A stretch of 64,000 nt of DNA from Mucilaginibacter sp. OK268. GTDB taxonomy: Bacteria > Bacteroidota > Bacteroidia > Sphingobacteriales > Sphingobacteriaceae. Below, piece by piece: positions 10,080-18,556 of the stretch (position 1 is its first letter; each line of letters begins with the position of its first letter). The notes under the pieces were generated by a model. That model did not search any database and was not told the origin of the DNA. It saw nothing but the letters and a program-made list of their open reading frames with translations. A program made the translations under genes and the position numbers. The stretch lies in the NCBI RefSeq assembly GCF_900103125.1, contig NZ_FNJV01000007.1, positions 248,001 to 312,000 on the forward strand, read 5' to 3'.

Positions 10080-11357
10080 ATGCAAAAGAAAATATTCCTG
10101 GTAATAGCAGCCATAGGCTTGGCTATTACAACATTAAAAGCACAATCCTATAATGTGGTTATTAAAGGAGGCCATGTTATGGATCCGAAAAACAACATCG
10201 ATACCGAAATGGATATAGCCATAAAAGATGGGAAGATAGCGCTGGTTGCCAAAAGCATAGATCCTAAGCTAGGCTTACAGGTTGTAGATGCTAAAGGTTT
10301 GTATGTTACGCCTGGCCTCATCGATATCCATACCCATAATTTTTATGGTACCGAGCCCGATCATCAATATGAGAATGGTAATCTGGCTTTGCCGCCTGAT
10401 GGTTTTACATTCCGCAATGGAGTTACTACTGTGGTTGACGCAGGCAGCTCGGGCTGGCGTACTTTCCCTACGTTTAAGGCTCAAACCATTGATCAATCAC
10501 AAACGCGGGTGCTGGCCTTCATCAATATTGTAGGCGAAGGCATGCGGGGAGGCTATGAACAAAACTCCAACGATATGGATGCGAAGATGGCGGCGCTCGT
10601 AGCCCGTCGATACAGGAACTTCGTAGTTGGGTTTAAAGTGGCGCACTATGAAGGGCATGAATGGATTGCGGTTGATCATGCCGTTGAGGCCGGCAATATG
10701 GCTGGCGGCCTGCCAGTGATGATAGATTTTGGAGGCAGTAATCCGCCGCTATCTATCGAAGAGTTGTTTAGGAAGCATTTGCGTCCCGGAGATATTTTTA
10801 CGCACTGTTTTGGACAATTAGATAACAGAGAGTACATTGTTGACCTGGCTACCCAAAAAATAAAGCCGTTTGTATGGGAAGCACGCAAGCGGGGGATTTA
10901 TTTCGATGTGGGTTATGGGGGTATCAGTTTTGCCTTTTCTCAGGCCATACCAGCCATAAAAGACGGGTTTTCTCCCAACTCCATCAGTACGGATATCCAT
11001 ACAGGAAGTATGAATAACGCGATGAAGGATATGCTGACTACCATGTCAAAATTCCTGAATATTGGCATGGACTTGTATGAAGTTATAAGAGTAAGCACCT
11101 CAAACCCGGCAAAAGAAATTAAACATGAAGAGTTAGGAACCCTTTCGGTTGGTTCAGATGGGGATGTAGCCATTTTAAGCGTACGGAAGGGTAAGTTCGG
11201 TTTGTTTGATTATACGGGTTTTAAAATAGCCGCTGATAAGAAACTGGAATGCGAAATGACCATCAGGGCGGGTAAAATAGTATATGATCTGAACGGTATT
11301 GCTGTACCCATAGTTCCACCAAGAATAAGCACCAAGATTATAGCCAGTACTAAATAG
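10080..11357 (+). CDS. Exported amidohydrolase/deacetylase-family metallohydrolase (COG3964 type)
   Basis: A 425-residue amidohydrolase-superfamily protein with an N-terminal signal peptide ending near LKAQS. The metal-binding HxH is at residues 84-86 (LIDIHTHNF). A candidate bridging lysine is in VVGFKVAHYEG, later histidines in DIFTHCFGQ, and the active-site aspartate in SISTDIHTGS. A C-terminal segment GTLSVGSDGDVAI completes the small beta-sandwich. The family was once misannotated as dihydroorotase; characterised members remove acyl groups from small carboxylates. In this unit it would deacylate the imported compound before the PLP enzyme acts. The substrate is not deducible from sequence. 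Confidence 0.88.
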   Translation: MQKKIFLVIAAIGLAITTLKAQSYNVVIKGGHVMDPKNNIDTEMDIAIKDGKIALVAKSIDPKLGLQVVDAKGLYVTPGLIDIHTHNFYGTEPDHQYENGNLALPPDGFTFRNGVTTVVDAGSSGWRTFPTFKAQTIDQSQTRVLAFINIVGEGMRGGYEQNSNDMDAKMAALVARRYRNFVVGFKVAHYEGHEWIAVDHAVEAGNMAGGLPVMIDFGGSNPPLSIEELFRKHLRPGDIFTHCFGQLDNREYIVDLATQKIKPFVWEARKRGIYFDVGYGGISFAFSQAIPAIKDGFSPNSISTDIHTGSMNNAMKDMLTTMSKFLNIGMDLYEVIRVSTSNPAKEIKHEELGTLSVGSDGDVAILSVRKGKFGLFDYTGFKIAADKKLECEMTIRAGKIVYDLNGIAVPIVPPRISTKIIASTK

Positions 11358-11381
11358 CCACTTACAACCTATATAAATCAA

Positions 11382-12302
11382 ATGAGAAGTATTTTTAAAA
11401 TCAGCCTGTTGTTCATGCTATTTTATAGCACCAGTCGGGCACAAACCATACCAAAAGAACAACTGATATTTTATACATCGGAGTGGAAAGGGGAGCGCTT
11501 TGACGATGGCCGACCCAAAATACCTGATGATCTGCTTGAACGAGCCAAACACATCGGCATTGAAGAAGCCTGGACGGTATTACGGAATGAGGGCTACAAT
11601 AATCAGTTTGAGAGCAACTGGAAACTAGTGAATGATGATATACCCGTAATTGGCAGGGTAGTAACAGCGATGTTTATGCCCAGCAGACCCGACTTAGAAA
11701 AAAACATTAAGGCACGTGGCGCAAAGGAGGGTAGAAAAGGCAATACCAATGCCTGGCCCATTGATGTGCTCAAAAAAGGCGATGTTTATGTGGCCGATGG
11801 TTTTGGCAAAATAAAAGGAGGGACATTAATAGGTGATAACCTGGGTAATTCCATCTTCAATAAATCGGGTAATGGGGTGATCTTTGATGGTTCAGCGCGT
11901 GATCTGCAGGGCTTGAAAAGCATTGTTGGGTTCAATGCCTTTGTTCGTGATTTTGATCCGTCGTACCTGGAAGAGATGGTGCTGATGGGGCTAAATACAC
12001 CGATCAGAATAGGGCATGCCATCGTAATGCCTGGTGATCTGGTTGTTTCTGAAAAGGAGGGGGTACTGTTCATCCCCGCTCATTTAGCCGAAAAAGTGGT
12101 TGCTACCGCCGAGTTTATTGCCCTTCGTGACGAATTTGGACATGCCATGCTTAAGTCGGGTACGTACAGTACGGGCGAAATTGATAGCCAGTGGACGCCC
12201 ACTATCAGGGAAGCATTTTTAAAATGGCTTGATCAAAGCAACAGCAAAGTAAAAATGACACGCGCCCAGTTGGATGCCTTTATGGAAAAAAGAACCTGGT
12301 AG
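11382..12302 (+). CDS. Exported RraA-fold protein (HMG-aldolase-like)
   Basis: A 306-residue protein with a signal peptide (MRSIFKISLLFMLFYS, cleavage near SRAQT) and the RraA/demethylmenaquinone-methyltransferase-like fold at about residues 60-240. Key elements are the GGTLIGDNLG substrate loop and GVIFDGSARDLQGLKS, equivalent to the G-x-x-D-G-x-x-R-D motif of 4-hydroxy-4-methyl-2-oxoglutarate aldolases. Such enzymes split hydroxy-oxo acids to pyruvate or decarboxylate oxaloacetate. The extended N- and C-termini (ending FMEKRTW) mark the longer Bacteroidetes version. It would act last on the 2-oxo acid made by the upstream enzymes. The RNase E inhibitor name of the family is irrelevant here. 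Confidence 0.85.
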   Translation: MRSIFKISLLFMLFYSTSRAQTIPKEQLIFYTSEWKGERFDDGRPKIPDDLLERAKHIGIEEAWTVLRNEGYNNQFESNWKLVNDDIPVIGRVVTAMFMPSRPDLEKNIKARGAKEGRKGNTNAWPIDVLKKGDVYVADGFGKIKGGTLIGDNLGNSIFNKSGNGVIFDGSARDLQGLKSIVGFNAFVRDFDPSYLEEMVLMGLNTPIRIGHAIVMPGDLVVSEKEGVLFIPAHLAEKVVATAEFIALRDEFGHAMLKSGTYSTGEIDSQWTPTIREAFLKWLDQSNSKVKMTRAQLDAFMEKRTW

Positions 12303-12326
12303 TTATACATTCTTAAACTGTAACAA

Positions 12327-13430
12327 ATGAATATTTATAAAATAATAGCAGGGATATCGGTGATATGCCTGCTTATTGCAGCTGTCCGTTTTTACCAGGA
12401 TGGCATAGCATCGGCCGGGCCATTCCTAATCGCTTTCTTTATAACATTGGCGATTGCATTTCGGGGATTTGTGCTGCTCAAAGGTTTCTCTTACACGATT
12501 ATCATCTTTGCTGCGGTTACCACGGCTTTATATTACCCGCAGTATTTTATCCAGGTAAACGGTATCAAATTAGCCATACTCATTACGCCATTAATACAAT
12601 TGATTATGTTTGGTATGGGCACATCCATGAGTATCAAAGATTTTGCCGGGGTGATAAAAATGCCAAAGGGGGTATTTATTGGGGTCTTCAGCCATTTTCT
12701 GATCATGCCCACGCTGGGTTTTACCTTAGCCAAACTGAGTGGTTTCCCGCCTGAAATTGCCGCGGGTATTATCCTGATCGGTTGTTCGCCAAATGGTATG
12801 GCCTCCAATGTAATATCATATTTGGCAAAAGCCAATCTGGCTTTATCCATTACTATTACAGCTGTTTCAACTATGCTTGCGCCCATTTTTACGCCGTTGT
12901 TGATGAAGTTTCTTGGAGGTACCTTTATTCAGATAGATATGTTCAAGATGATGTGGGACATTATAAAAATGGTGATATTACCAATAGGAGCGGGTATTGT
13001 GTTTAACCGGTACCTGCTTAAAAGAGCAAAATGGCTGGAGACGGTTATGCCGATCGTATCGATGTTTGGTATTGCGTTTATCATCGTGATCATTACGGCA
13101 GCCGGTAGGAGTAGTTTGCTTAATATCGGTTTTATGCTGGTTTTACTGGTACTTATCCATAACCTGATGGGATATACCCTGGGCTATTGGGCCGGACGCT
13201 TGTTTAAAATGGATGAACGCGACTGCCGCACAATGGCGATAGAGGTGGGGATGCAAAACGGTGGACTGGCATCTGGTTTGGCTAAAGAGATGGGTAAAAT
13301 TGCTACCGTTGGTTTAGCTCCGGCTGTATTTGGTCCTTTGATGAATATTACCGGCTCTTTACTGGCGAATTACTGGCATCGTAAACCAATCTTAAAGCCA
13401 GGAAATAAAGAGACAGCAGTGATTACCTGA
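12327..13430 (+). CDS. BASS-family (bile acid:sodium symporter-like) transporter
   Basis: A 367-residue integral membrane protein with about ten hydrophobic segments. It has the BASS signatures IQLIMFGMGTSMSIKDF, GIILIGCSPNGMASNVI and MAIEVGMQNGGLASGLA. BASS members move bile acids, pantothenate, pyruvate and 2-keto acids with sodium. An additional pair of N-terminal segments precedes the core. As the last gene of the unit it is the obvious inner-membrane importer for the oxo-acid product made in the periplasm. The spacing of 24 bp from the RraA-type gene supports one transcript. Confidence 0.9.
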   Translation: MNIYKIIAGISVICLLIAAVRFYQDGIASAGPFLIAFFITLAIAFRGFVLLKGFSYTIIIFAAVTTALYYPQYFIQVNGIKLAILITPLIQLIMFGMGTSMSIKDFAGVIKMPKGVFIGVFSHFLIMPTLGFTLAKLSGFPPEIAAGIILIGCSPNGMASNVISYLAKANLALSITITAVSTMLAPIFTPLLMKFLGGTFIQIDMFKMMWDIIKMVILPIGAGIVFNRYLLKRAKWLETVMPIVSMFGIAFIIVIITAAGRSSLLNIGFMLVLLVLIHNLMGYTLGYWAGRLFKMDERDCRTMAIEVGMQNGGLASGLAKEMGKIATVGLAPAVFGPLMNITGSLLANYWHRKPILKPGNKETAVIT

Positions 13431-13648
13431 ATTTATAAATTTACTAACAGGCGTGTATAAAAAGTCTATATAAGCGAATAATTATCAGAAGTCATATGAT
13501 TGATGAACCTGCAAAGACTGGGGAGGTATGTCGAAGAAAACCGTCTGCCCGTGTTTTAACAATAAAGGAATTCTCGTTGTCCTAGTTTTAGCAATATCGT
13601 TAGCTAGGTCCTTGAATAAAGTTCAAAAGCTCAGGTAATCCCAATCCA

Positions 13649-13684
13649 ACTCAAAAGCCAGTAATTAATTACTGGCTTTTGAGT
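13649..13684. terminator. Perfect 36-bp palindrome, bidirectional terminator
   Basis: Two 18-base arms are exact reverse complements with no spacer. The outer end of each arm holds an A or T tetrad (CAAAAG/CTTTTG). It lies between the convergent ends of the BASS gene (13430) and the alginate-lyase-like gene (13807), where a terminator for both directions is expected. The rest of 13431-13806 shows no coding sequence. Confidence 0.75.
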
Positions 13685-13806
13685 GATCCCAACGATTATG
13701 TGATTGAGGTTAAACTTGTGATAATTTATAGATGAAAAACGTCTTTTCATTATCATGTCATAACCTTGGCATACGTTCGCTGTTCTTTTTTAAAGCAACA
13801 GGTCTA

Positions 13807-15474
13807 TCATGGTGCGATGGACCATTGTTGATCGTTACTATTATTGCTTGGCCAGAACTGCACGGCAGATCTGTCAGTAGTCCCGCCCCCTGAATCCAGG
13901 CATTTGCCATTGGTGCGGTTAACAATTTTATAGTAGGAACCTACAGGAATGATGGTCCATTGCTGATTAGTACTACTACCGCTTGCCGACTGCGCAACGG
14001 TTGAGCCATCGGCAGTATGATCATAGCTATCCAAGCACTTGCTGCCAGTTACACAAGCTAATTTGTAAAAACCGTCACTATAAGTTATTACCCACTTCTG
14101 ATTATTGCTGCCGCTCGAAGCCCATTGCGCCACATTTGTCCCGTTGGTTGTCAAACCCAAATTGTCCAGGCATTTTCCGCTGGCGCGATTGATCAGTTTA
14201 TAAGTGCCATTGGCTACTGGCTGTGCCCCCACAGAATAGGTGAGGGTACCAAATCCCAACTGGTCGTATCCGCCACTATTGGGCCCATAATTGCCGCCGC
14301 CGCCTTCCGGCCTTACTTTAGCAGCATACTGGCCGCTGTAGGTTGTGCCGGTAACACCGTGTGATTGCTGATAATTATAGATGAGCTCCCAGCTTGGGCG
14401 AATGTCCCCTCTTCCACCTTCCGCAATCACCGTTTGTGTTTGTGCAGAGCAATGTTGCCCATTGCCCCAATTGTAAGTGGTGAAGGGCACTGTGTTCCCA
14501 AGGTTGTAGCTGGCTGTGTACTCACAAACCGCTAATGCTTTATTATTTTCATAGGCAAACAGATCCTGCCCCTGGTTGTAAGCCATTTGGCAGAAAGCGC
14601 CCAGCAGCGAAATATCTAAACATTGATGTCCCTGGTCCCGGCCCGATTCCTGTCCCTGGCCTAGCTGACCTGAGTTGTATAAGAATGGCACTGCATGGTC
14701 AATTGACCCATTCCCGGCACCTGTTTTGAAATAGGTTATTGCTTCATTAAATTTATTGGTGTCATCGCATAATATACCTATCGACAGAATTGATGCCATA
14801 CTGCACAGATCCCAGTTTGCCCAATAATTGGTGATACAAGCGCCATTATGGTTTACCAAAAAAGCATGATTCATGGGGTAAAATACGTTGAGCATCATAT
14901 CTTTAAACCGGGTAAAGTCTGTAGCTGACCAGCCACTGTAATCGCGCATGATCTCGGCTGCATTGGCAAACTCGTAACCATATATACCGGCGGCAAGCCA
15001 TCTGTCCGCAGAGCCGTTGATAGATTTCAACCTGGACGACCAGGCGTTCATAATAGCCACAGCCTTATTTCCGCAGGCTATATCGCCATTAACTTTCCAC
15101 CGCAAAGCATTTTGATAGGCAGCGGCGATATCGTTATACAACTTTGAATAGTTTTGCGGCGAACCAGACCCTCTGTAAACGGTATCTACAGGCCCTTGCA
15201 TGTTATAAGTTGATGCGGAGTGCGAGTTATCTGTTAGTTTATTCCATCCGGAAAGCCAGGGCTCTGCATGTGCGTTAACCATGGTTTGCATCCTGATAAA
15301 ATCTGCCTGGCTGTGCAGCATTCCGGGATGGATAAACCCTGAGGTTGCATTTACCGCCAATTTGGAAGCGGATGTTAGCGAATCATTTGCTGTTACCAGT
15401 GAAGACGATTTTTTACACCCCAATATAAAGATCAGTGATAAACAACTAAGAAAAATTAAAATTTTCGACTTCAT
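13807..15474 (-). CDS. Alginate-lyase-like lipoprotein with C-terminal ricin-type lectin (CBM13)
   Basis: A 555-residue lipoprotein (lipobox FILGC at about residues 16-20, then KKSSS). Residues about 45-410 form an alginate-lyase-family alpha/alpha toroid (FIHPGMLHSQADF, YEFANAAEIMRDY, ITNYWANWDLCSMAS, GRDQGHQCLDISLLG). The last 140 residues are a ricin-B trefoil with three repeats, each carrying a CLD motif (GKCLDNLG, SKCLDSYD, GKCLDSGG) and QKW, QQW, QQW. The lectin tail would anchor the enzyme to polysaccharide. It is the last gene of the minus-strand SusCD/GDPD locus, so the target may be a uronate- or glycerophosphate-bearing glycan; this is inference. Confidence 0.85.
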   Translation of the reverse strand: MKSKILIFLSCLSLIFILGCKKSSSLVTANDSLTSASKLAVNATSGFIHPGMLHSQADFIRMQTMVNAHAEPWLSGWNKLTDNSHSASTYNMQGPVDTVYRGSGSPQNYSKLYNDIAAAYQNALRWKVNGDIACGNKAVAIMNAWSSRLKSINGSADRWLAAGIYGYEFANAAEIMRDYSGWSATDFTRFKDMMLNVFYPMNHAFLVNHNGACITNYWANWDLCSMASILSIGILCDDTNKFNEAITYFKTGAGNGSIDHAVPFLYNSGQLGQGQESGRDQGHQCLDISLLGAFCQMAYNQGQDLFAYENNKALAVCEYTASYNLGNTVPFTTYNWGNGQHCSAQTQTVIAEGGRGDIRPSWELIYNYQQSHGVTGTTYSGQYAAKVRPEGGGGNYGPNSGGYDQLGFGTLTYSVGAQPVANGTYKLINRASGKCLDNLGLTTNGTNVAQWASSGSNNQKWVITYSDGFYKLACVTGSKCLDSYDHTADGSTVAQSASGSSTNQQWTIIPVGSYYKIVNRTNGKCLDSGGGTTDRSAVQFWPSNNSNDQQWSIAP

Positions 15475-15501
15475 TTCTTTTAAAATTTAATTTAAAATAT
15501 A

Positions 15502-16119
15502 TTATATCAACCGTTTATAATTGAATGTTACGCTGCCAAAATAATACCCGCTGGTGTGGCCAGGTATATAATCAACGGTATTCAATTGCAGTACATATAA
15601 TACAGTTGCTTTAAGGATGCTTGTTCCTTTAAACAATACTACATAGCGATCTTTTACAGGAATAAGTCCATATTGTTTACCATCAGTATAGGTATACCAG
15701 TTTTTTGTACTGTTTTCCTTGCTTTTTGCTGTAGTATCAACAAGCTGTAACGGAGCTGAAAGAACATCTTTCAAGGCAATGGTATTTAATGAATTGCCGG
15801 TTATATCTACGTAACCTAAAGTATAACCATTACCGGCATGAATTTCCTTACATAAGGAGCCATCAAAACTAAGGAGCACGGAATCGCCACCTGTTTTATT
15901 ATTGGCCAGATCGTAATTCACCTTACCCCAGTTACCACCAACTACACCCGCTACAGAATCAGGGGTGGTAAAAGTAGCTTTGGTTACGGAATTAAGCGCT
16001 AAGGCAGATGTTTTTACATTGGCAGTAGCCGGACTTTCTGTAGTCTGTTTTTTACAGCCTAAAAAAGAGATTAGCGCGATAAGTACGCACAAAATGGGCA
16101 GGAATTTATTTGTTTTCAT
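15502..16119 (-). CDS. Lipoprotein of unknown function
   Basis: A 205-residue protein with a clear lipoprotein leader (MKTNKFLPILCVLIALISF followed by LGC and KKQTT). The mature part has no domain I recognise; it is beta-strand-rich with alternating hydrophobic positions (DSVLLSFDG, YVVLFKGTS) and ends NYKRLI. It sits between an alginate-lyase-like gene and two GDPD genes in a SusCD locus, so it may be a surface binding protein of that system. The function is not assignable. Confidence 0.8.
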   Translation of the reverse strand: MKTNKFLPILCVLIALISFLGCKKQTTESPATANVKTSALALNSVTKATFTTPDSVAGVVGGNWGKVNYDLANNKTGGDSVLLSFDGSLCKEIHAGNGYTLGYVDITGNSLNTIALKDVLSAPLQLVDTTAKSKENSTKNWYTYTDGKQYGLIPVKDRYVVLFKGTSILKATVLYVLQLNTVDYIPGHTSGYYFGSVTFNYKRLI

Positions 16120-16177
16120 TTTTGAAGTCTTTTTAAATTAATAATTTCTTGAATAAAGCTAAATCAATCTCACAAAA

Positions 16178-17251
16178 TCAATAATAGTATTTGGCGGCAT
16201 TTCTGAAACCCTTATCAAGCCAGTCATTGATCAGATTTACTGGTTCGTCAGTAGTGATCCAATGTACCCCCATTGATGTTAGCCATTGCCAGCTTCCCCT
16301 GTTATCCTCGGTGTCCGCTTTACCGGATTTTGACTTGAAAAAAAGACTCTGTAATGTGTAACAGCAGGTGCCATCTGCTTTATTAAAATTATTGCCGCCC
16401 GCATCAGGTATGGCATTAAAGCAGCAAACTGTTTTACCATCATTCCATGCCTGGTCCATAATATCCTGATGAATGCCGTTTTGTTGTTTGATATCAACTT
16501 CAACGCCGATAAAATAGGGTTTGTTCCTATATGACTTATATTGTGCCATACAATCAATCTTATCCACCATGTTGGTGGTATAAACAGGCACAAATCTAAA
16601 ATCATTGTATCTGCTGCCGCTTAATCCCAGGCTTTTTTCCAGATCAGCCGGGCCATTATAAACCGTGGCGTTAAGTTTAAATACGGTCCATTTCGCGGCG
16701 GGGCTTCCCCAATGATTCTTCCAGCCCCCTCCCTCAGTCATGATGTTCCAGCAGGCCCATGCAGCATTTCTATCCTTAATATCCAATACCAATACTATCG
16801 CGATATTGTGATCACGGATATAGGAAAGTACCTGCCTGAACGTGGGTAAATGCTCATTGGTTAAATTTCCGTTTTTATCTTTTAGACGAAGGGTTTGTAA
16901 TGCGCCGTTTGGCCAGCTGCTTACCAGGTCATTTCTACCCATTCCCAGCTCTGTAGTCCGGCCTAGGTTCCAGTCATGCATCAGTACCGGTTGATTGTCG
17001 TTACTCATTTTTATATCGATTTCTACCGTCTCGATCTTTTTATCTGCTGCCCTTTGAATGGCTAATAAGGAGTTTTCAGGTACGCCATTTTCGCGCCAGT
17101 AACCCCTGTGTGCGCAAACGGCAACAAGGTCAGTTTTCCTCCCTGACTTTAATGTATTGATTACTTTATCTGTGTTTAAAAGTTGTGCCTGTAATAGGTT
17201 TGAAGCACAGATCAACAATAATAGTAGACTTAATTTTTTGATGTTTTTCAT
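16178..17251 (-). CDS. Exported glycerophosphodiester phosphodiesterase-family protein
   Basis: A GDPD/PI-PLC-like TIM-barrel protein of 357 residues from the preferred ATG at 17251, which begins a clean signal peptide (MKNIKKLSLLLLLICASN, cleavage after LLQAQ). The frame is open to 17344, but that extension is basic and signal-less. Catalytic motifs are present: AHRGYWRENGVPENS (His-Arg and Glu-Asn), the acidic pair EIDIK, and the second histidine in LMHDWNLGRTT. The family cleaves glycerophosphodiesters to glycerol-3-phosphate and an alcohol. It is one of two adjacent but divergent GDPD genes, suggesting a phosphodiester-decorated substrate for the locus. Confidence 0.88.
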   Translation of the reverse strand: MKNIKKLSLLLLLICASNLLQAQLLNTDKVINTLKSGRKTDLVAVCAHRGYWRENGVPENSLLAIQRAADKKIETVEIDIKMSNDNQPVLMHDWNLGRTTELGMGRNDLVSSWPNGALQTLRLKDKNGNLTNEHLPTFRQVLSYIRDHNIAIVLVLDIKDRNAAWACWNIMTEGGGWKNHWGSPAAKWTVFKLNATVYNGPADLEKSLGLSGSRYNDFRFVPVYTTNMVDKIDCMAQYKSYRNKPYFIGVEVDIKQQNGIHQDIMDQAWNDGKTVCCFNAIPDAGGNNFNKADGTCCYTLQSLFFKSKSGKADTEDNRGSWQWLTSMGVHWITTDEPVNLINDWLDKGFRNAAKYYY

Positions 17252-17413
17252 AATAATGATGAATGTTCTTTTTAGTTTTTTTTTGCTTTTTAAAGCGATG
17301 TTTTTCTTTCCACAATAGGCGCCTGCGAATTGCATAGTGTTCATTTTCTGTGGTAGTTTTTTAAGGTGGTTTCATTTTAATAGGGGTTTTGTGATTCAAC
17401 TTGTTGATTAATC

Positions 17414-17431
17414 CCGTTTCAAACGAAACGG
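17414..17431. repeat. Short inverted repeat in the GDPD intergenic gap
   Basis: Seven-base arms CCGTTTC and GAAACGG flank AAAC within the 319-bp gap between the two GDPD genes. It could be an operator or part of a weak terminator. The gap otherwise shows no gene. Confidence 0.4.
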
Positions 17432-17570
17432 ATATTTTTATTCCCACACCTTACTTTACTGGTAACACCCAATCGATTGCGTAAATAATAATGAGGCATA
17501 GAAAACCTTACCATTTGCAATTCTGCACAGGTTACTCCGGTAAAAAGTGTTTAAATGGGTTAGCTAATTT

Positions 17571-18503
17571 TTAAGGGTGCAGCTTCCTGTATTTTAAGTA
17601 ATTAAGCAGGTTCTTAGGCCTGTCCGTCTGCATTATATTGGCACCATGACTAATCAGCCATCCCCATGTTTCATTGGGCCTGTTTTCTTCAACAGCTGTA
17701 TCGTCATCGTGCCCGCCATTTTGCTCGGGCCACAAAGCGTTGAACCAAATGGAGTAGCTTTTCTTTAAAATGGGTACCTTGCCGAGGATTGGATCGGTAT
17801 CATTGCTGAAAATGATCTGTATAATGGTTTTATGGTGGCTTTTGTAGGAGTTAATGATGCTTTCGGCATTAGGATCTTTTGGGTTCACGATTACCTGTAA
17901 GGTAAGCTCTTCCGGGATGGTTTTATGTTTAGCTTTTACGCTATCTAAAGGCAAGCCATAGATATTAAAAATAGACTGATCAAGCATTTTGGCCGAATCC
18001 AGTTTCTCTACAATCTCATCATAGTAATCATAACCTTTGTCAATATCTATAATGATTTTTCCTTTCGCGGTCTCCAATATTTCATTAAATGTAGGAATGG
18101 GGTGTACGGTTGGATGCCCTGTGCCACTTTTTAATCTGAATTTTCGGATCTCGGCCAAAGTATAATCTTCAGGTTTCCCTTTCCCGTTAGTACTGCGGTC
18201 GATGGTTTTATCATGCATAATAATCAACTGTCCATCCTTTGTTTTACCCATGTCAAACTCGGCGATATCAATACCCATGGATATACAGTTTTTTAAGGCC
18301 TGAACGGAGTTTTCCGGCGAGTTTCGCCAATCGCATCGATGCGCCGTAACTAAAACCGATCTCGAGTTTTTATTATGGAGCTGATCAACAGCCCATTGAT
18401 AATGCTGCTGGATATTGCCAGTGTTATTGCTTTTTGACTGGCACAATCCGGCGACAGGGATCAGGAAAAAGCAAAGATTTATAATGTTCTTAATAGGGAT
18501 CAT
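17571..18503 (-). CDS. Exported glycerophosphodiester phosphodiesterase-family protein
   Basis: A 310-residue protein with a signal peptide (MIPIKNIINLCFFLIPVAG, cleavage near LCQS) and a GDPD TIM barrel. Active-site elements are TAHRCDWRNSPENS, the acidic pair in IAEFDMGKTKDGQ, and IIMHDKTIDRSTNG, the last nearly canonical for GDPD. It shares little with the neighbouring GDPD outside these motifs, so the two are not a recent duplication. It follows the SusD gene after 53 bp and probably hydrolyses the imported or surface-bound phosphodiester in the periplasm. Confidence 0.92.
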   Translation of the reverse strand: MIPIKNIINLCFFLIPVAGLCQSKSNNTGNIQQHYQWAVDQLHNKNSRSVLVTAHRCDWRNSPENSVQALKNCISMGIDIAEFDMGKTKDGQLIIMHDKTIDRSTNGKGKPEDYTLAEIRKFRLKSGTGHPTVHPIPTFNEILETAKGKIIIDIDKGYDYYDEIVEKLDSAKMLDQSIFNIYGLPLDSVKAKHKTIPEELTLQVIVNPKDPNAESIINSYKSHHKTIIQIIFSNDTDPILGKVPILKKSYSIWFNALWPEQNGGHDDDTAVEENRPNETWGWLISHGANIMQTDRPKNLLNYLKYRKLHP

Positions 18504-18556
18504 TTTGGAAGTTTAATGAGCAGATGCCCGTAAGGCATCTGCTATGTTAGCAATTA

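Noticed and set aside
12365..13006. Alternative frames inside the BASS transporter gene
   Set aside because: They are shadows of a membrane-protein gene whose own frame carries all the family motifs.
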